A DNA stretch of 35,059 bases from contig JAUCBJ010000636.1 of assembly GCA_032718475.1 (NCBI GenBank), positions 1 to 35,059 of the forward strand, given 5' to 3'. Source of the DNA: Nemertoderma westbladi. Taxonomy: Eukaryota; Xenacoelomorpha; Nemertodermatida; Nemertodermatidae. This document shows positions 11,121-19,975 of this stretch, piece by piece. The notes below the pieces were generated by a model that worked only from the letters and a program-made list of their open reading frames with translations, ran no database searches and was not told where the DNA came from. The stretch's first letter is position 1. Each line of letters opens with the position of its first letter. The position numbers and the translations under genes are program-made.

Positions 11121-12779
11121 TTACGTTATGGAGTCCCTAGATGTTTGAAAGATTAGGGAGGTGGTCGTGGGAAGAGAATCTTGCCTTCCACAGTTTCCGG
11201 AGAGTCCTCCATTCCCTTCCGGTAAACACAAACGACCAACTGGGTGATTGAGTCGCTGCATCCCGAATACAATTCCAGGTTTCCTCTTCGTCCTGGAATA
11301 GTGACGATAGAAACATCGCTCTAAGTACACGACGGCTTTACAAAGCCAATTCCAGGAGCTATAGCGGTCCGTCGCTCCCTGCAGGAGAGGTGAGAGTCCC
11401 TGCGAGACGTCTGATGTTCCAGAGCTCCAATCGCTCTCTCTGATCTTCATGAAGGATCCACTCGCGGTGGGGAGGTCCAGATCCACGGCGTCGTCCCTGG
11501 CAATATGTAATACCGACAGATCTATCCCGGGTTCAAATAACTCCGATCCACCCGTCCGGGTTTTAGGTTTGACTTTCTCCGCTCCCTTGGCTGGTCTAAT
11601 CTCAGTCGGAGTAAGATGGGGAGGCCATTCATCCTCCTTACTCAGGAAGTCGGGTTCACCTAGCCGGTCTGGAGTATCTGTCAGTTCTTGAGGAGTTGCT
11701 CCTCTGGAAGCGATGTCGGCTATATTCATCGTCTTGGGGCAATATCTCCATTGATCTACATTGGAGTTAAGATTGTCATTATCTGAGGAGTGTGGTGTTC
11801 CCTCAGTTGGGTCGTCTCCCTCACTAGTATCGTCTTCCCATTCACTCACCTGGCAGACGCGATCTTGAAGCAGTCTTTCCCTGAGCGTTCTACGGGAAGG
11901 TCCAGTAAGGTACCAACCTACTCTAGTTCTTACCGCATAGGTCTGAAGTGGTTGCGGTTGAGTAGGTCGTTTCTCTAATGTCTCCAGCGCCTCATGCGCG
12001 TTTTGACCGATTAATATTTGTACTCCAGGATAATCGGTGTCGAATCTAGGGATGTTAAGTTGTTGGACATGATCATCTTCGTCCCAATTATAAGGTTCCA
12101 CTTGGGTGGTAGCGAAGTTCTTTATTGCCACCATTTTGACTGACCTTATACTGTATTCTCCTAGTTTATCCTGTGGAGTGGACAACTCACCTATATAATA
12201 GTCGGCAGCTACAGTAGAATTCCAAACCTGCATGATCCCTGACATGTTTAGCTTGGTTCGGAACTTGGGTTGTCCAGCAAAGATGACTTTGGCTAGTTCT
12301 TTATCGATGAATGTTCCTGTGCTACCGGAGTCCAGGAGGGCGTTCACTATATAGCTCTTCTGAGGTCCGTGGACCCGTAACTGGACTACAGGAAATTCTC
12401 GGATTCCTATATTGGAAGTTGGCGCTTTCCAAGATGGTTGTCGATCAGAAGTAGTTAGAGTGAGGTCGCTGTCCGTATCTTTTTCATATATGAGTGCTCG
12501 ATACACTGCGGTATTTATCATGTAACAGGATTCGTTTTCGTCGGAGAACTCGTCCGTATAGAATCCTTCCATCTCAGATTGATCAGTGTCGTTCACATCA
12601 CTGAATTGGACATGTAGTTGTTCGGACTCACTTACCTGACTCGGGCTGCTTCGTTCGAATTCAGTGTGCAACAAGATATGATGTTTCGCACCACACTTTG
12701 CACACCTTATGTCAGAGTAGCAGGTTCGCCGTTGGTGTCCTTGTCTGAGGCAATTATAACATAACCGCTTATCCCACAT
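11121..12779 (-). pseudogene. Gag end, aspartic protease and late-pol stub; RT, RNase H and integrase deleted
   Basis: A 552-codon frame continuing the gag frame after one TAA stop. It starts with a CCHC zinc knuckle (C7, C10, H15, C20) and a second Cys/His cluster (C26, C29, H33, H34, H38), the RNA-binding end of Gag. The protease active site LLDSGSTGTF lies at residues 148-157, with downstream LIGQNAHE (256-263) and VGWYLTGP (287-294), all typical of DUF1758 retropepsins. At about residue 343 the frame jumps to WRYCPKTMNIADIASRG, the segment that in BEL/Pao Pol follows RNase H, then a DFL-(x)4-EWP stretch and YSSWNWLCKAV (473-483). The ~1 kb expected to encode reverse transcriptase and RNase H is therefore missing in-frame near 11750. 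After about residue 490 similarity fades and integrase is absent. The protein could process Gag but not copy or integrate DNA. Confidence 0.85.
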
Positions 12780-13372
12780 GACTTCTCGTCTCTCCGTTAA
12801 TGATTTCTTCAGGAATTAATCACACATATTCAAACGGTGGGTCCCGTTACACAGCGCACATTTCGGTTTGATGTTACTTACCTTATTTTGGGTAACATTG
12901 TGCACTCTCGTTCTTTCTTCGGGCTTTCTCACCTGAATTCTCTTGGGAGACGTAAGAGGAGTTTTTCTTACCTGTTCTCTCTTGTCATTGGATCGAGACT
13001 TAAATTTACTTCCCTGTTCGTTAGGTGTTTTATGGCCATCATAAGATCTTTCAGTGTCTTTTCCGCTGTCCTCTCCTTGAGAAGTCTGGCTTTCGCCATT
13101 GTCGGTATAACACACTGGTGTTACCTTTCTCCTGGAGACGGGTTTCTCACTTACCTTGTTTTCCGATGTCTTCTCTCTGGACTGCTTTATGAGCTGTAAT
13201 TTCACTTCGCCATCCAAGAATGTCATGAGATCAGTCATGGTAGGGTCTCGTTGTTGTTGTTCCATCATGTATAACACTTTCTTGTCCCAGCGTGTACCTA
13301 CTCCACCCTTCGGTAAAGTAGAAGCCACTGCTCTAATAACCATAGCACTCTGATACTCATGAGACTTACCTA
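11844..13372 (-). promoter_or_regulatory. Cluster of seven consensus 5' splice-donor motifs in gag/protease
   Basis: On the minus strand the pattern NAGGTRAG(T/A) occurs at 11844-11852, 12630-12638, 12876-12884, 12927-12935, 12966-12974, 13149-13157 and 13364-13372. Variants are CAGGTGAGT, CAGGTAAGT, AAGGTAAGT, CAGGTGAGA, CAGGTAAGA, AAGGTAAGT and TAGGTAAGT. AGGTRAG is expected about 0.2 times in 1.5 kb at equal base use. In protein most read as Val-Ser or Val-Arg after Lys/Gln. Whether any is used as a splice donor is unknown. Confidence 0.6.
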
Positions 13373-15485
13373 GCCAATCTAATTGTCTGCAGATCTCCTG
13401 AATTTCATCGGAAAACTCTATAATCCCGCTGCTAATAAACTTTCGGGGCGCTACCAACTTTGCATACAAATACCCAGCTATGTTATTCCTATTACCATAC
13501 CTGATGTTTAGTGTGTCCCAAACTTGTCTTAATCCATCTGGATGTCCAATAAACTTTAACGCCATTGACTTGGGAGGTCCTTCCAAGCACTCGATGAGAA
13601 ATCTAAGTTTCTCTCCGTTGGATAGCACAGAGTCCTGTATGTTATCTTTATAATATTCATTAAAAGGTAACCATTTCATCTCATCTCCATTGAACTTGAC
13701 GATCTCTCCCACCTTCACCGCTTGCCGGGCTTCGGTTCTAGCCATTTGACGCGTAAAACTTTCTTGGGCCATCGTGTTATTTAATATCGAGTTATCGGTA
13801 TATAAATTTCTCGGATTATGATCAGGTCTATAGGGAATGTCATTATCAACAGGTCTATAATTACCCTTAATAGGGTTCACTATAGGAGTTTCTACTTCGC
13901 TAGCAGTATATATGCGTGTAGGCTCCACACCTTGCGCATGAGATACTTCAGACCTAACAGGTTGACACCTTGTTACCGAGGGTGGTGGTATACCCTTTTG
14001 TGTATTTACTAATTTATCGCGTTCTAGCGCGATACTTTGCTGCACTTCTTGCAACTCTAACCTACTTTCCCTTACTGTGCCCTTGAATTGCTGAACGGTC
14101 TCCTGCATCTGCCCGAGCAGGAGATCCATCCCCCGCCGTCTCTCATCCACCCATTCGACCGCCGAAGCGGGAGTCGCCAACGTTGTAGCGGGCGGACGAG
14201 GGACAACGGGCGACAAATCAGGAATATTTCGCTCAGGGTCCAGGACCTGAACTGCCTCATGGGCTGTTCTACTGGGCACAGGTAGCTTAGTGCTATGCAG
14301 AGGGAATTTAGAGGTAGCTTCAGGGAGCACAGGGGTGTCTATCACCGAAGGGGTGATTTCAAAAACAGGCCTAATTATTTCAGGCTCATCTACTATAGTA
14401 GGGAGTCTTTCTATTTTAATTATTTGGTCTGTGGGCTCTGTACTACCTAAGTTGGTGTTATTTAGTTGCCTTCTAACAGCTGGAGGCAAATCAGGCAATT
14501 TCTGACGGTGGGATGTTCTTCTACGTCTGCTTAGACGAGATCTATTTCCTTTGCCTTCAGTATTGGTGGTATCGCCTTCCTCAGATGATGTATATCCCTG
14601 TCTTTTGGGAGTAGATCGATTCATCATCTGCATATTACTAGCTGTTAACTGTTTATTTATGCAGTCTTGATTCTCCTGAATGTTTTCCAATTCTAATTGG
14701 GTGATTTCTTCAGTCGCTCTCCGTTCAGCTTCGGCCACTGCCTCTGCGGCCTTTCTTTCAGCCTCGGCCGCCTTTCTTTCTGCTTCTGCAGCTACCACTG
14801 CTGCTTTCTTTCTGTCTTCTATACGTTTTTTCTTTACTTGTTCTTCTTGGACTCGTGTCAGGCGGAGTTGTTCATCAAATTTAGCCTGGTTCGCCGCTAA
14901 CATTTCCGCATCGATTGCGTCCAGCACAAGCTTGGTTCTTTCACTATTAGGGCTAAGCCCCTCCAGCCTTCTCCTCAACTCTTCGTCCCCTACAAAGCGT
15001 TGATAGTCTGACAGATAGATGTCAATGGCATCTCTCTTTCGCGGCCCCTCTGCTGTCCCTTCGCTTTCTTCTTGAGAAGAAGTGGTGTCGGTTGATTCTT
15101 CATAGGTTGGCCGTTCATCATAAACCGTATCCGCCATCTTCGCTCCGCGTTCGGGCGTCCGCTCAACAGTATCCGAACTACTGGAGCTCTCGGGCCGCTG
15201 AGAACTAGGTTCTTGGCTAGGAGGTTGCTGCTGTTTGGCAGCTGCTTCTTGATCCCGCTTAACTTGGGCCCGAGTACCGATGATAGACCTACGGCGCTTC
15301 ACTAACTTCGCGAATTGCGAAATTGCTTCTACTAACCTAGGTTCTGACACAGCTACTGTAGGGGTTGTCTTTCTTACAGTAGGAGGGGTTTCAGACCTCA
15401 GTCTGGGATTCTCTATACTCCTATCTGATAAACAGACTGTTGTTTCTAGGAGACTATCTGACAGAGTTTGCCTTGTGTCAGACAT
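12816..15485 (-). CDS. BEL/Pao Gag polyprotein (889 codons)
   Basis: Structural protein that packages element RNA into virus-like particles in the cytoplasm. Residues 1-140 are Ser/Thr/Gln-rich and probably disordered; 200-285 form a charged Ala/Glu/Lys/Arg coiled coil; 318-340 is an Arg-rich basic patch; 445-495 is a second coiled coil; 595-770 match the DUF1759-type capsid region (KFNGDEMKWLPFNEYY, then LRFLIECLEGPPKSMAL). The C-terminus holds a knuckle C876-x2-C879-x3-H883-x4-C888, one residue before the stop. That TAA lies in the same frame as the following ORF (start coordinates differ by exactly 902 codons), so Gag is cut between its first and second zinc knuckles. Either this copy carries a nonsense mutation or readthrough produces the longer protein; the TAA context gives no known readthrough signal. 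The start is the first ATG, with a 2.2-kb leader upstream. Confidence 0.88.
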   Translation of the reverse strand: MSDTRQTLSDSLLETTVCLSDRSIENPRLRSETPPTVRKTTPTVAVSEPRLVEAISQFAKLVKRRRSIIGTRAQVKRDQEAAAKQQQPPSQEPSSQRPESSSSSDTVERTPERGAKMADTVYDERPTYEESTDTTSSQEESEGTAEGPRKRDAIDIYLSDYQRFVGDEELRRRLEGLSPNSERTKLVLDAIDAEMLAANQAKFDEQLRLTRVQEEQVKKKRIEDRKKAAVVAAEAERKAAEAERKAAEAVAEAERRATEEITQLELENIQENQDCINKQLTASNMQMMNRSTPKRQGYTSSEEGDTTNTEGKGNRSRLSRRRRTSHRQKLPDLPPAVRRQLNNTNLGSTEPTDQIIKIERLPTIVDEPEIIRPVFEITPSVIDTPVLPEATSKFPLHSTKLPVPSRTAHEAVQVLDPERNIPDLSPVVPRPPATTLATPASAVEWVDERRRGMDLLLGQMQETVQQFKGTVRESRLELQEVQQSIALERDKLVNTQKGIPPPSVTRCQPVRSEVSHAQGVEPTRIYTASEVETPIVNPIKGNYRPVDNDIPYRPDHNPRNLYTDNSILNNTMAQESFTRQMARTEARQAVKVGEIVKFNGDEMKWLPFNEYYKDNIQDSVLSNGEKLRFLIECLEGPPKSMALKFIGHPDGLRQVWDTLNIRYGNRNNIAGYLYAKLVAPRKFISSGIIEFSDEIQEICRQLDWLGKSHEYQSAMVIRAVASTLPKGGVGTRWDKKVLYMMEQQQRDPTMTDLMTFLDGEVKLQLIKQSREKTSENKVSEKPVSRRKVTPVCYTDNGESQTSQGEDSGKDTERSYDGHKTPNEQGSKFKSRSNDKREQVRKTPLTSPKRIQVRKPEERTRVHNVTQNKVSNIKPKCALCNGTHRLNMCD

Positions 15486-16399
15486 GTTTGTTTGTACAGT
15501 TGGATGCCTACTGCTATATTACAGTCTAAGCAAGTCTAGTAATTCAGTATTAACTGTTAGCCTAGTAATTAATTATCGATACTGCTACTCAGTGTAGCGT
15601 GATATATATATAATATATTAGAATACCGGTATGCTTATAGTATATATATAAGTATTATTACAGACTAGGTTTATCACAGAATATCGGTATATAATTTTAG
15701 CACAAATATATATAAATATATAATAGGCCTATCGGGAATACCGGTATACAGCTTACAGTTTGTAGTATATATAATTCTGGACTAGGTATAATTGGGTATA
15801 ATTTCAGCCGAAATTTATAGAAATAAAGATAATAGGCCTATCGTAAATACCGGTATATCAATTATTTTAAATAATTGAATTTCTGAATTTTAGGGTTACT
15901 TGGTTACTTTACTTACTTTATTACCGTTATTTGAGCAGTAGTCCAACTGATATTGAGACCTAATGGTTGTATGGTAGGCCTACTATTTATAAATCGTGAG
16001 ATTTGATTTATAATATATATATACCCGTTTTAATGGGTTTGTCAATGTTTGAAATAAATGTTATTATTTCTGGGGAGTAATCACTACACAAAGTGGTGCG
16101 CTTTCAGTGAAGTGTTACTTATAGGACACTAAAACAAATAATTCTAATTTACCTAAGTTACTTAATACTACAAATTACGTACGATTCGGGTTGAGATTAC
16201 AATCTCTAAATAAACACAAAATTTACAAAAAAACACAAAATACGAATTTTCAGGGTAATTTTACAAGAAGTCTACAAACCAGCCTGACAAAGGGTTAGAA
16301 TCTGGTTATTACAACGGACAGGGTACTACGGTATTTGAAAATAATAAGTAGTAGTAAATACACTGCGTTGTCCAGATAGGAAAATACCACCGCCTGACG

Positions 16400-16423
16400 A
16401 CCTATAGCCGTATCGCTATAGGT
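16400..16423. other. Perfect 9-bp hairpin in the leader
   Basis: ACCTATAGC (16400-16408) pairs with GCTATAGGT (16415-16423) around a 6-nt loop. Confidence 0.6.
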
Positions 16424-16796
16424 ACTACGTTATGTATCACGGAGTGTTCCTACCTAGAAGTTAATAGAGCTAATCGAACGTGCCTATCAACCACTTTACA
16501 ACACAAATATAATGCCTACACACTAATTACCTTCGGAAAGCACTGTACACTAAACCCTAAATTAGGTACGAGCACTTATACAACAGATAATCAGTAGTTA
16601 AATATACTTGAACAGCTAAAAGAACCACGGCATCTGCTGGAGTCACCGGTGCACAAAATCACCAGTCTTTACCTACGCCAAGCAGCCCGTGTAGTACCGG
16701 GGTTAGTTTAACTATAACGGTATGTATAACAAACACAATTATTGTATGAACAAACTTGGGGAATGAATGTTGCGAATAATCGCATAAACTCTGAAT

Positions 16797-17372
16797 AATA
16801 AATATTACGCTACGCGTACAAACCACTCAAACAAAATGCAGACCAAATACTGACAGACTACTATCAAGCCCAAATAAACTACAGGACATGCAGACTCCGA
16901 AATGGTTAGGTAGTATGCGTTCTAACCCAGTAGTACGACTTATTCTTTAGATGGGGGTTTACCTTACAGCTTTGGCTGCCCCTACTTCCTAACCGTTCTT
17001 TATCGGACAAAGGCTCTACACACACTGCAATCCGTTCAGACCAAATAACAGCCAGACAACTATCCAGCCTACAAATTATCTAAATAAATATTATACGCTA
17101 CCTGTACAGACTACACAAACAAAGTACAGACTAAACGATGGCAGACTACTCTCAAGCCTAAATAAACTACAGGACATGCAGACTCCGAAATGGTTAGGTA
17201 GTATGCGTTCTAACCCAGTAGTACGACTTATTCTTTAGTTGGGGGTTTACCTTACAGCTTTGGCTGCCCCTACTTCCTAACCGTTCTTTATCGGACAGAT
17301 GATCTACACACACTGCAATCCGTTCAGACTTAACAACAATCAGACAACAGCTCAGCCTACAAATTGTCTGTA
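16797..17372. repeat. 288-bp tandem duplication in the BEL/Pao leader
   Basis: Copies at about 16797-17083 and 17084-17372. Both include TACAGGACATGCAGACTCCG, GTAGTACGACTTATTCTTTAG and CTTTGGCTGCCCCTACTTCC-like words, and a 3' section with CACTGCAATCCGTTCAGAC. The central ~130 bases are nearly identical, with the edges more diverged. It sits in the untranslated leader, a place where packaging or priming signals occur in LTR elements. Confidence 0.88.
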
Positions 17373-17649
17373 CAATCTGATCAGGCTTACACGCCTTCTG
17401 TTCAATACTGGCCTACAAACAAATAAAACTTGACAGAAATAAGTAAAAATCTCAATAAAAAACCAGGGCTGCAGTCCCTGATTAATTATTAAGGCCTACC
17501 GGTATATAATTATCAAAATCGAATAATACTGCTGTACCTGTACTGCTGTAGGTACCGGTCCGGGTGGTTAGGTAGTCAGGCCTACTGGGTACCGGTTGCC
17601 GGTACTTCAGCTTTATTGCCTACTGCAATACAGAAGCGATATCCGTTAT

Positions 17650-18879
17650 TGTTCGCACTTTCAGACCTTTGGCAGTTTAACCCGCCAAATTAGGATGTCT
17701 TCTAGATAATAAATCGCTTTTAGCCTCTGACAAGTATTTGATTCACTACACTAGTTGAAACCAATCTGTGCGCGATCATTCACCCGTTGGATATACCCGG
17801 GAGATTGATTTCGACAGCTTAATCGTATTGCTATGTAAGCCTAATGTATTATTCGACCGACAGTATTATATAATCTCTGACAATATTATTCACCTTCGGG
17901 AAATATTAACAGTTCCTTTAGGACGTGGCGCTCTATCTATATAAACAGAGCTATGACTTAAACTACACGCAACGATATGGCTTAGTTACAATTCACATAT
18001 ATGGCGCATTCTTTAGGAAATGCTTCGTTATCAGTCTCACTCATACACAATGCTGCACAATACTGCACACTGATCTGCCGATCTTCACTGATTTTAGTCG
18101 CATATAAAAGGAACACGGACCAACTCATGTAGGGTCTATCAAATAACATTAGATTCACTTCAAACCACTTTAACATAAGTCATAATCGTTATATGTAACC
18201 TTTCTCTCTTACCTTCGGTATATCAAGAATATTGGGTTTTCGGGGTTATTTCTCGTTATTCCAATATAATATTTATCACCATATAATGAATAATCGACAG
18301 TAAATAGCAGTATAACAATATAAAGGTATGTACAACAAGATATATGCATTGCCCAGTTGAGTTAGGTTAGTAGGTAAGTATTGAGTTGCACAGTGATTCA
18401 GTGTGATAACGGATATATGTCCTTATAATTAAGCCTACTAGTGTTAGGCTAAAAGCAGAACAGCACAAAATATTCCAAAGCCGTTCTTCCTGGCTCAGGA
18501 CAGAATGATAACACTGCCCATAAAGCATTGCGTGATTTCTAGGAAATTTCTGTACAAGAACAGTAAAAATGCTCTGATTGGTTGACTGAACTGAGAGATG
18601 CCGTAGAACAAAGAAAATCGACACGTATGAATATCAGCTGTTAACCGTCGTCATAGTAACTACTGTTCAAGAGTATCTCGCCTCTTTTGCGTCACGGAAT
18701 TGCCATAGAATCATCAACTATGCCTTCCACAGTACACATACGGAAGAAATAGCTCTTAGATCCTCTAAAAACACCGATACAGCAATAATACGGCCTCTTA
18801 CGCCTATTAAACCAACTACAGAGTATTTTACGGGAAAAATAAGGAAAAATAACCGGGCAATTCAGCAAAAGCTTTTACA
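17650..18879 (-). repeat. 5' LTR of the BEL/Pao element (1230 bp)
   Basis: Sense start TGTAAAAGCTTTTGC at 18879, end GCGAACA at 17650. Two bases longer than the other LTR because of a TG duplication at 18401-18404. Differences lie at 17657, 18100, 18122, 18183 and 18570. As 5' LTR it should carry the element promoter; a minus-strand TTTATATAG box near 17940 is a possible TATA element. Confidence 0.95.
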
Positions 18880-18884
18880 CAAGC
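18880..18884. repeat. Target-site duplication, right copy (CAAGC)
   Basis: Matches 6822-6826. Removing the element and one copy restores an exact 13-bp unit in the minisatellite. Confidence 0.93.
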
Positions 18885-19070
18885 TGACTTTGCAGACTGA
18901 CTTTCAGACTGCATTTGCAGACTGACTTTGCAGACTGACTTTGCAGACTGCATTTGCAGACTGACTTTTCAGACTGACTTTGCAGACTGCATTTGCAGAC
19001 TGACTTTGCAGACTGACTTTGCAGACTGAATTTACAGACTGACTTTGCAGACTGAATTTGCAGACTGCAC
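18880..19070. repeat. 13-bp minisatellite, right part, with 39-bp higher-order period
   Basis: The array resumes with the duplicated CAAGC (18880-18884) and continues as about 14 units of CTTTGCAGACTGA with CATTTGCAGACTG variants at every third unit, giving a 39-bp higher-order repeat. Because 13 x 3 is a multiple of three, one minus-strand frame stays open across it; that frame is a by-product. Confidence 0.92.
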
Positions 19071-19255
19071 TTCGCATTTTCTATCATTAATTTAATGATT
19101 AGTTCACAGTTCCGGATCGATCAGTTCCGGATCGGAAACTCGCAGTTCCGGATCTCGGTCGGCACTCGTCTAGGGTGTAGGCTGACTGAGCCCCACAGCT
19201 GTGCCCGGTGTGGCAAGGATGTTCTGTCATATGATGGATGATCGTCCTAATGTTA

Positions 19256-19395
19256 TATTACCAATTTAAGGAAAGGAGCAGGTCAAAGTGGCACATTATT
19301 CTTACCAAAACAATAAACGAATGTCAATAGAAAGGTTACAATTTAATTTTTAGAAGAAATCAGCTGTTACTTGCCTCAACTTACCCCTGGAGAGA
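19256..19395. repeat. Dispersed repeat with GGAAAGGAGCAGGT core
   Basis: Contains ACCAATTTAAGGAAAGGAGC, AAAGTGGCAC, ACCAAAACAATAAACGA, ATAGAAAGGTTACA and a CCCTGGAGA end. The same blocks recur in order at 32362-32475 (shorter, with an internal deletion), and the core is the unit of the 68-bp satellite at 25251-25708. The stretch 19071-19255 before it has three TTCCGGATC words but no gene. Confidence 0.75.
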
Positions 19396-19452
19396 GGTGA
19401 ATTTGGATTGCATCAGAAGTCCCCCCTATCTGAGGCTGTCTCAGTGGATAGC

Positions 19453-19975
19453 TAACTAGCCTATCTCCCTGTTAATATTGTAGGGTTCTAGAATATTAAT
19501 TATAGTTTCATCATATTGCATAATTTTTTCAGTTGTTGGTATTCAAAACACTATGAAAAATTATATATCTATATTATTATTATAGCAACCGTGCCACGGA
19601 ATCGCCACCACATCACCCGGGCCACGTCGCACGGATTCCACCATCTGATCTGCACCACCAACACTCGCTTCCACACCATCCCTGCAGACTGTCTGTGCCG
19701 CCACTGCCTCAACCAATGTGGGGACCGCTACCACGCCCTTAACTGCGCCGCTTGTCCCAACCTCGTAGTTCTCGCCTCGACCATTAACCAAAGAAACTAA
19801 TATTTATCTTATTTTATATCTATTTTATTTATAAAATAATATTATGATTTTACCGAATTTCATTTACCCCGTTGGGGAGTGTATATTATTATATTATTAT
19901 TATTATAATTATAGCTTTTTTATAATAAATATATCACTCAAACAGCTTCTTTAGTGTTAACTAGCCTATCTCCCT
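19453..19975. repeat. 18-nt direct repeats flanking a ~490-bp segment
   Basis: TAACTAGCCTATCTCCCT occurs at 19453-19470 and 19958-19975 without mismatch. The segment between could be an insertion with an 18-bp target duplication, but it has no poly-A tail or terminal inverted repeats, so a repeat-mediated origin is equally possible. Confidence 0.6.
19576..19800 (+). CDS. Short Cys/His-rich ORF in a GC-rich island (unrecognised)
   Basis: The open frame ends with TAA at 19798-19800 and covers a sharply GC-richer patch (about 19585-19790) in an AT-rich neighbourhood. The encoded ~70 residues contain many His and a cluster CLCRHCLNQCGDRYHALNCAAC that has zinc-ribbon-like spacing (C-x2-C, C-x4-H-x3-C-x2-C). 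LINE reverse transcriptases often end in a Cys/His finger, so this may be the C-terminal scrap of a retroelement; it may also be a retrocopied exon. The nominal ATG at 19516 lies in AT-rich sequence and is unlikely to be the real start. No function is assigned. Confidence 0.3.
   Translation: MIIATVPRNRHHITRATSHGFHHLICTTNTRFHTIPADCLCRHCLNQCGDRYHALNCAACPNLVVLASTINQRN

Larger units (their letters stand above)
15486..17649 (-). other. 5' leader of the BEL/Pao element
   Basis: 2.2 kb between the 5' LTR and the gag ATG, with no long ORF. It contains a 288-bp tandem duplication, four copies of an RAATAYCGGTATA word at about 15620, 15679, 15735 and 15844, and a hairpin at 16400-16423. The minus-strand sequence right after the LTR begins ATAACGGATATCGC; no TGG that would start a standard tRNA primer-binding site is present, so the primer is unidentified. 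Confidence 0.7.
6827..18879 (-). mobile_element. Non-autonomous BEL/Pao LTR retrotransposon, complete at both ends
   Basis: A 12.05-kb element on the minus strand. It has two 1.23-kb LTRs differing by five substitutions and one 2-bp indel, TG...CA termini and a 5-bp CAAGC target duplication. Order in the sense direction: 5' LTR (18879-17650), 2.2-kb leader (17649-15486), gag (15485-12816), gag end plus protease plus a stub of late pol (12779-11121), 3-kb non-coding tail (11120-8055) and 3' LTR (8054-6827). The BEL/Pao assignment rests on the DUF1759-like Gag domain, the zinc-knuckle layout and the DUF1758-type protease. Reverse transcriptase, RNase H and integrase are absent, so it must have been mobilised in trans. 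Few LTR differences indicate a young insertion. Confidence 0.92.

Noticed and set aside
14072-15003. Plus- and minus-strand ORFs overlapping gag
   Set aside because: Low-complexity shadows of the Ala/Glu/Lys coiled coil and neighbouring Gag sequence.
18875-19087. Minus-strand 70-codon ORF with a 13-residue Ser/Lys/Cys repeat
   Set aside because: It is the translation of the 13-bp minisatellite; the frame stays open only because three units make 39 bases.
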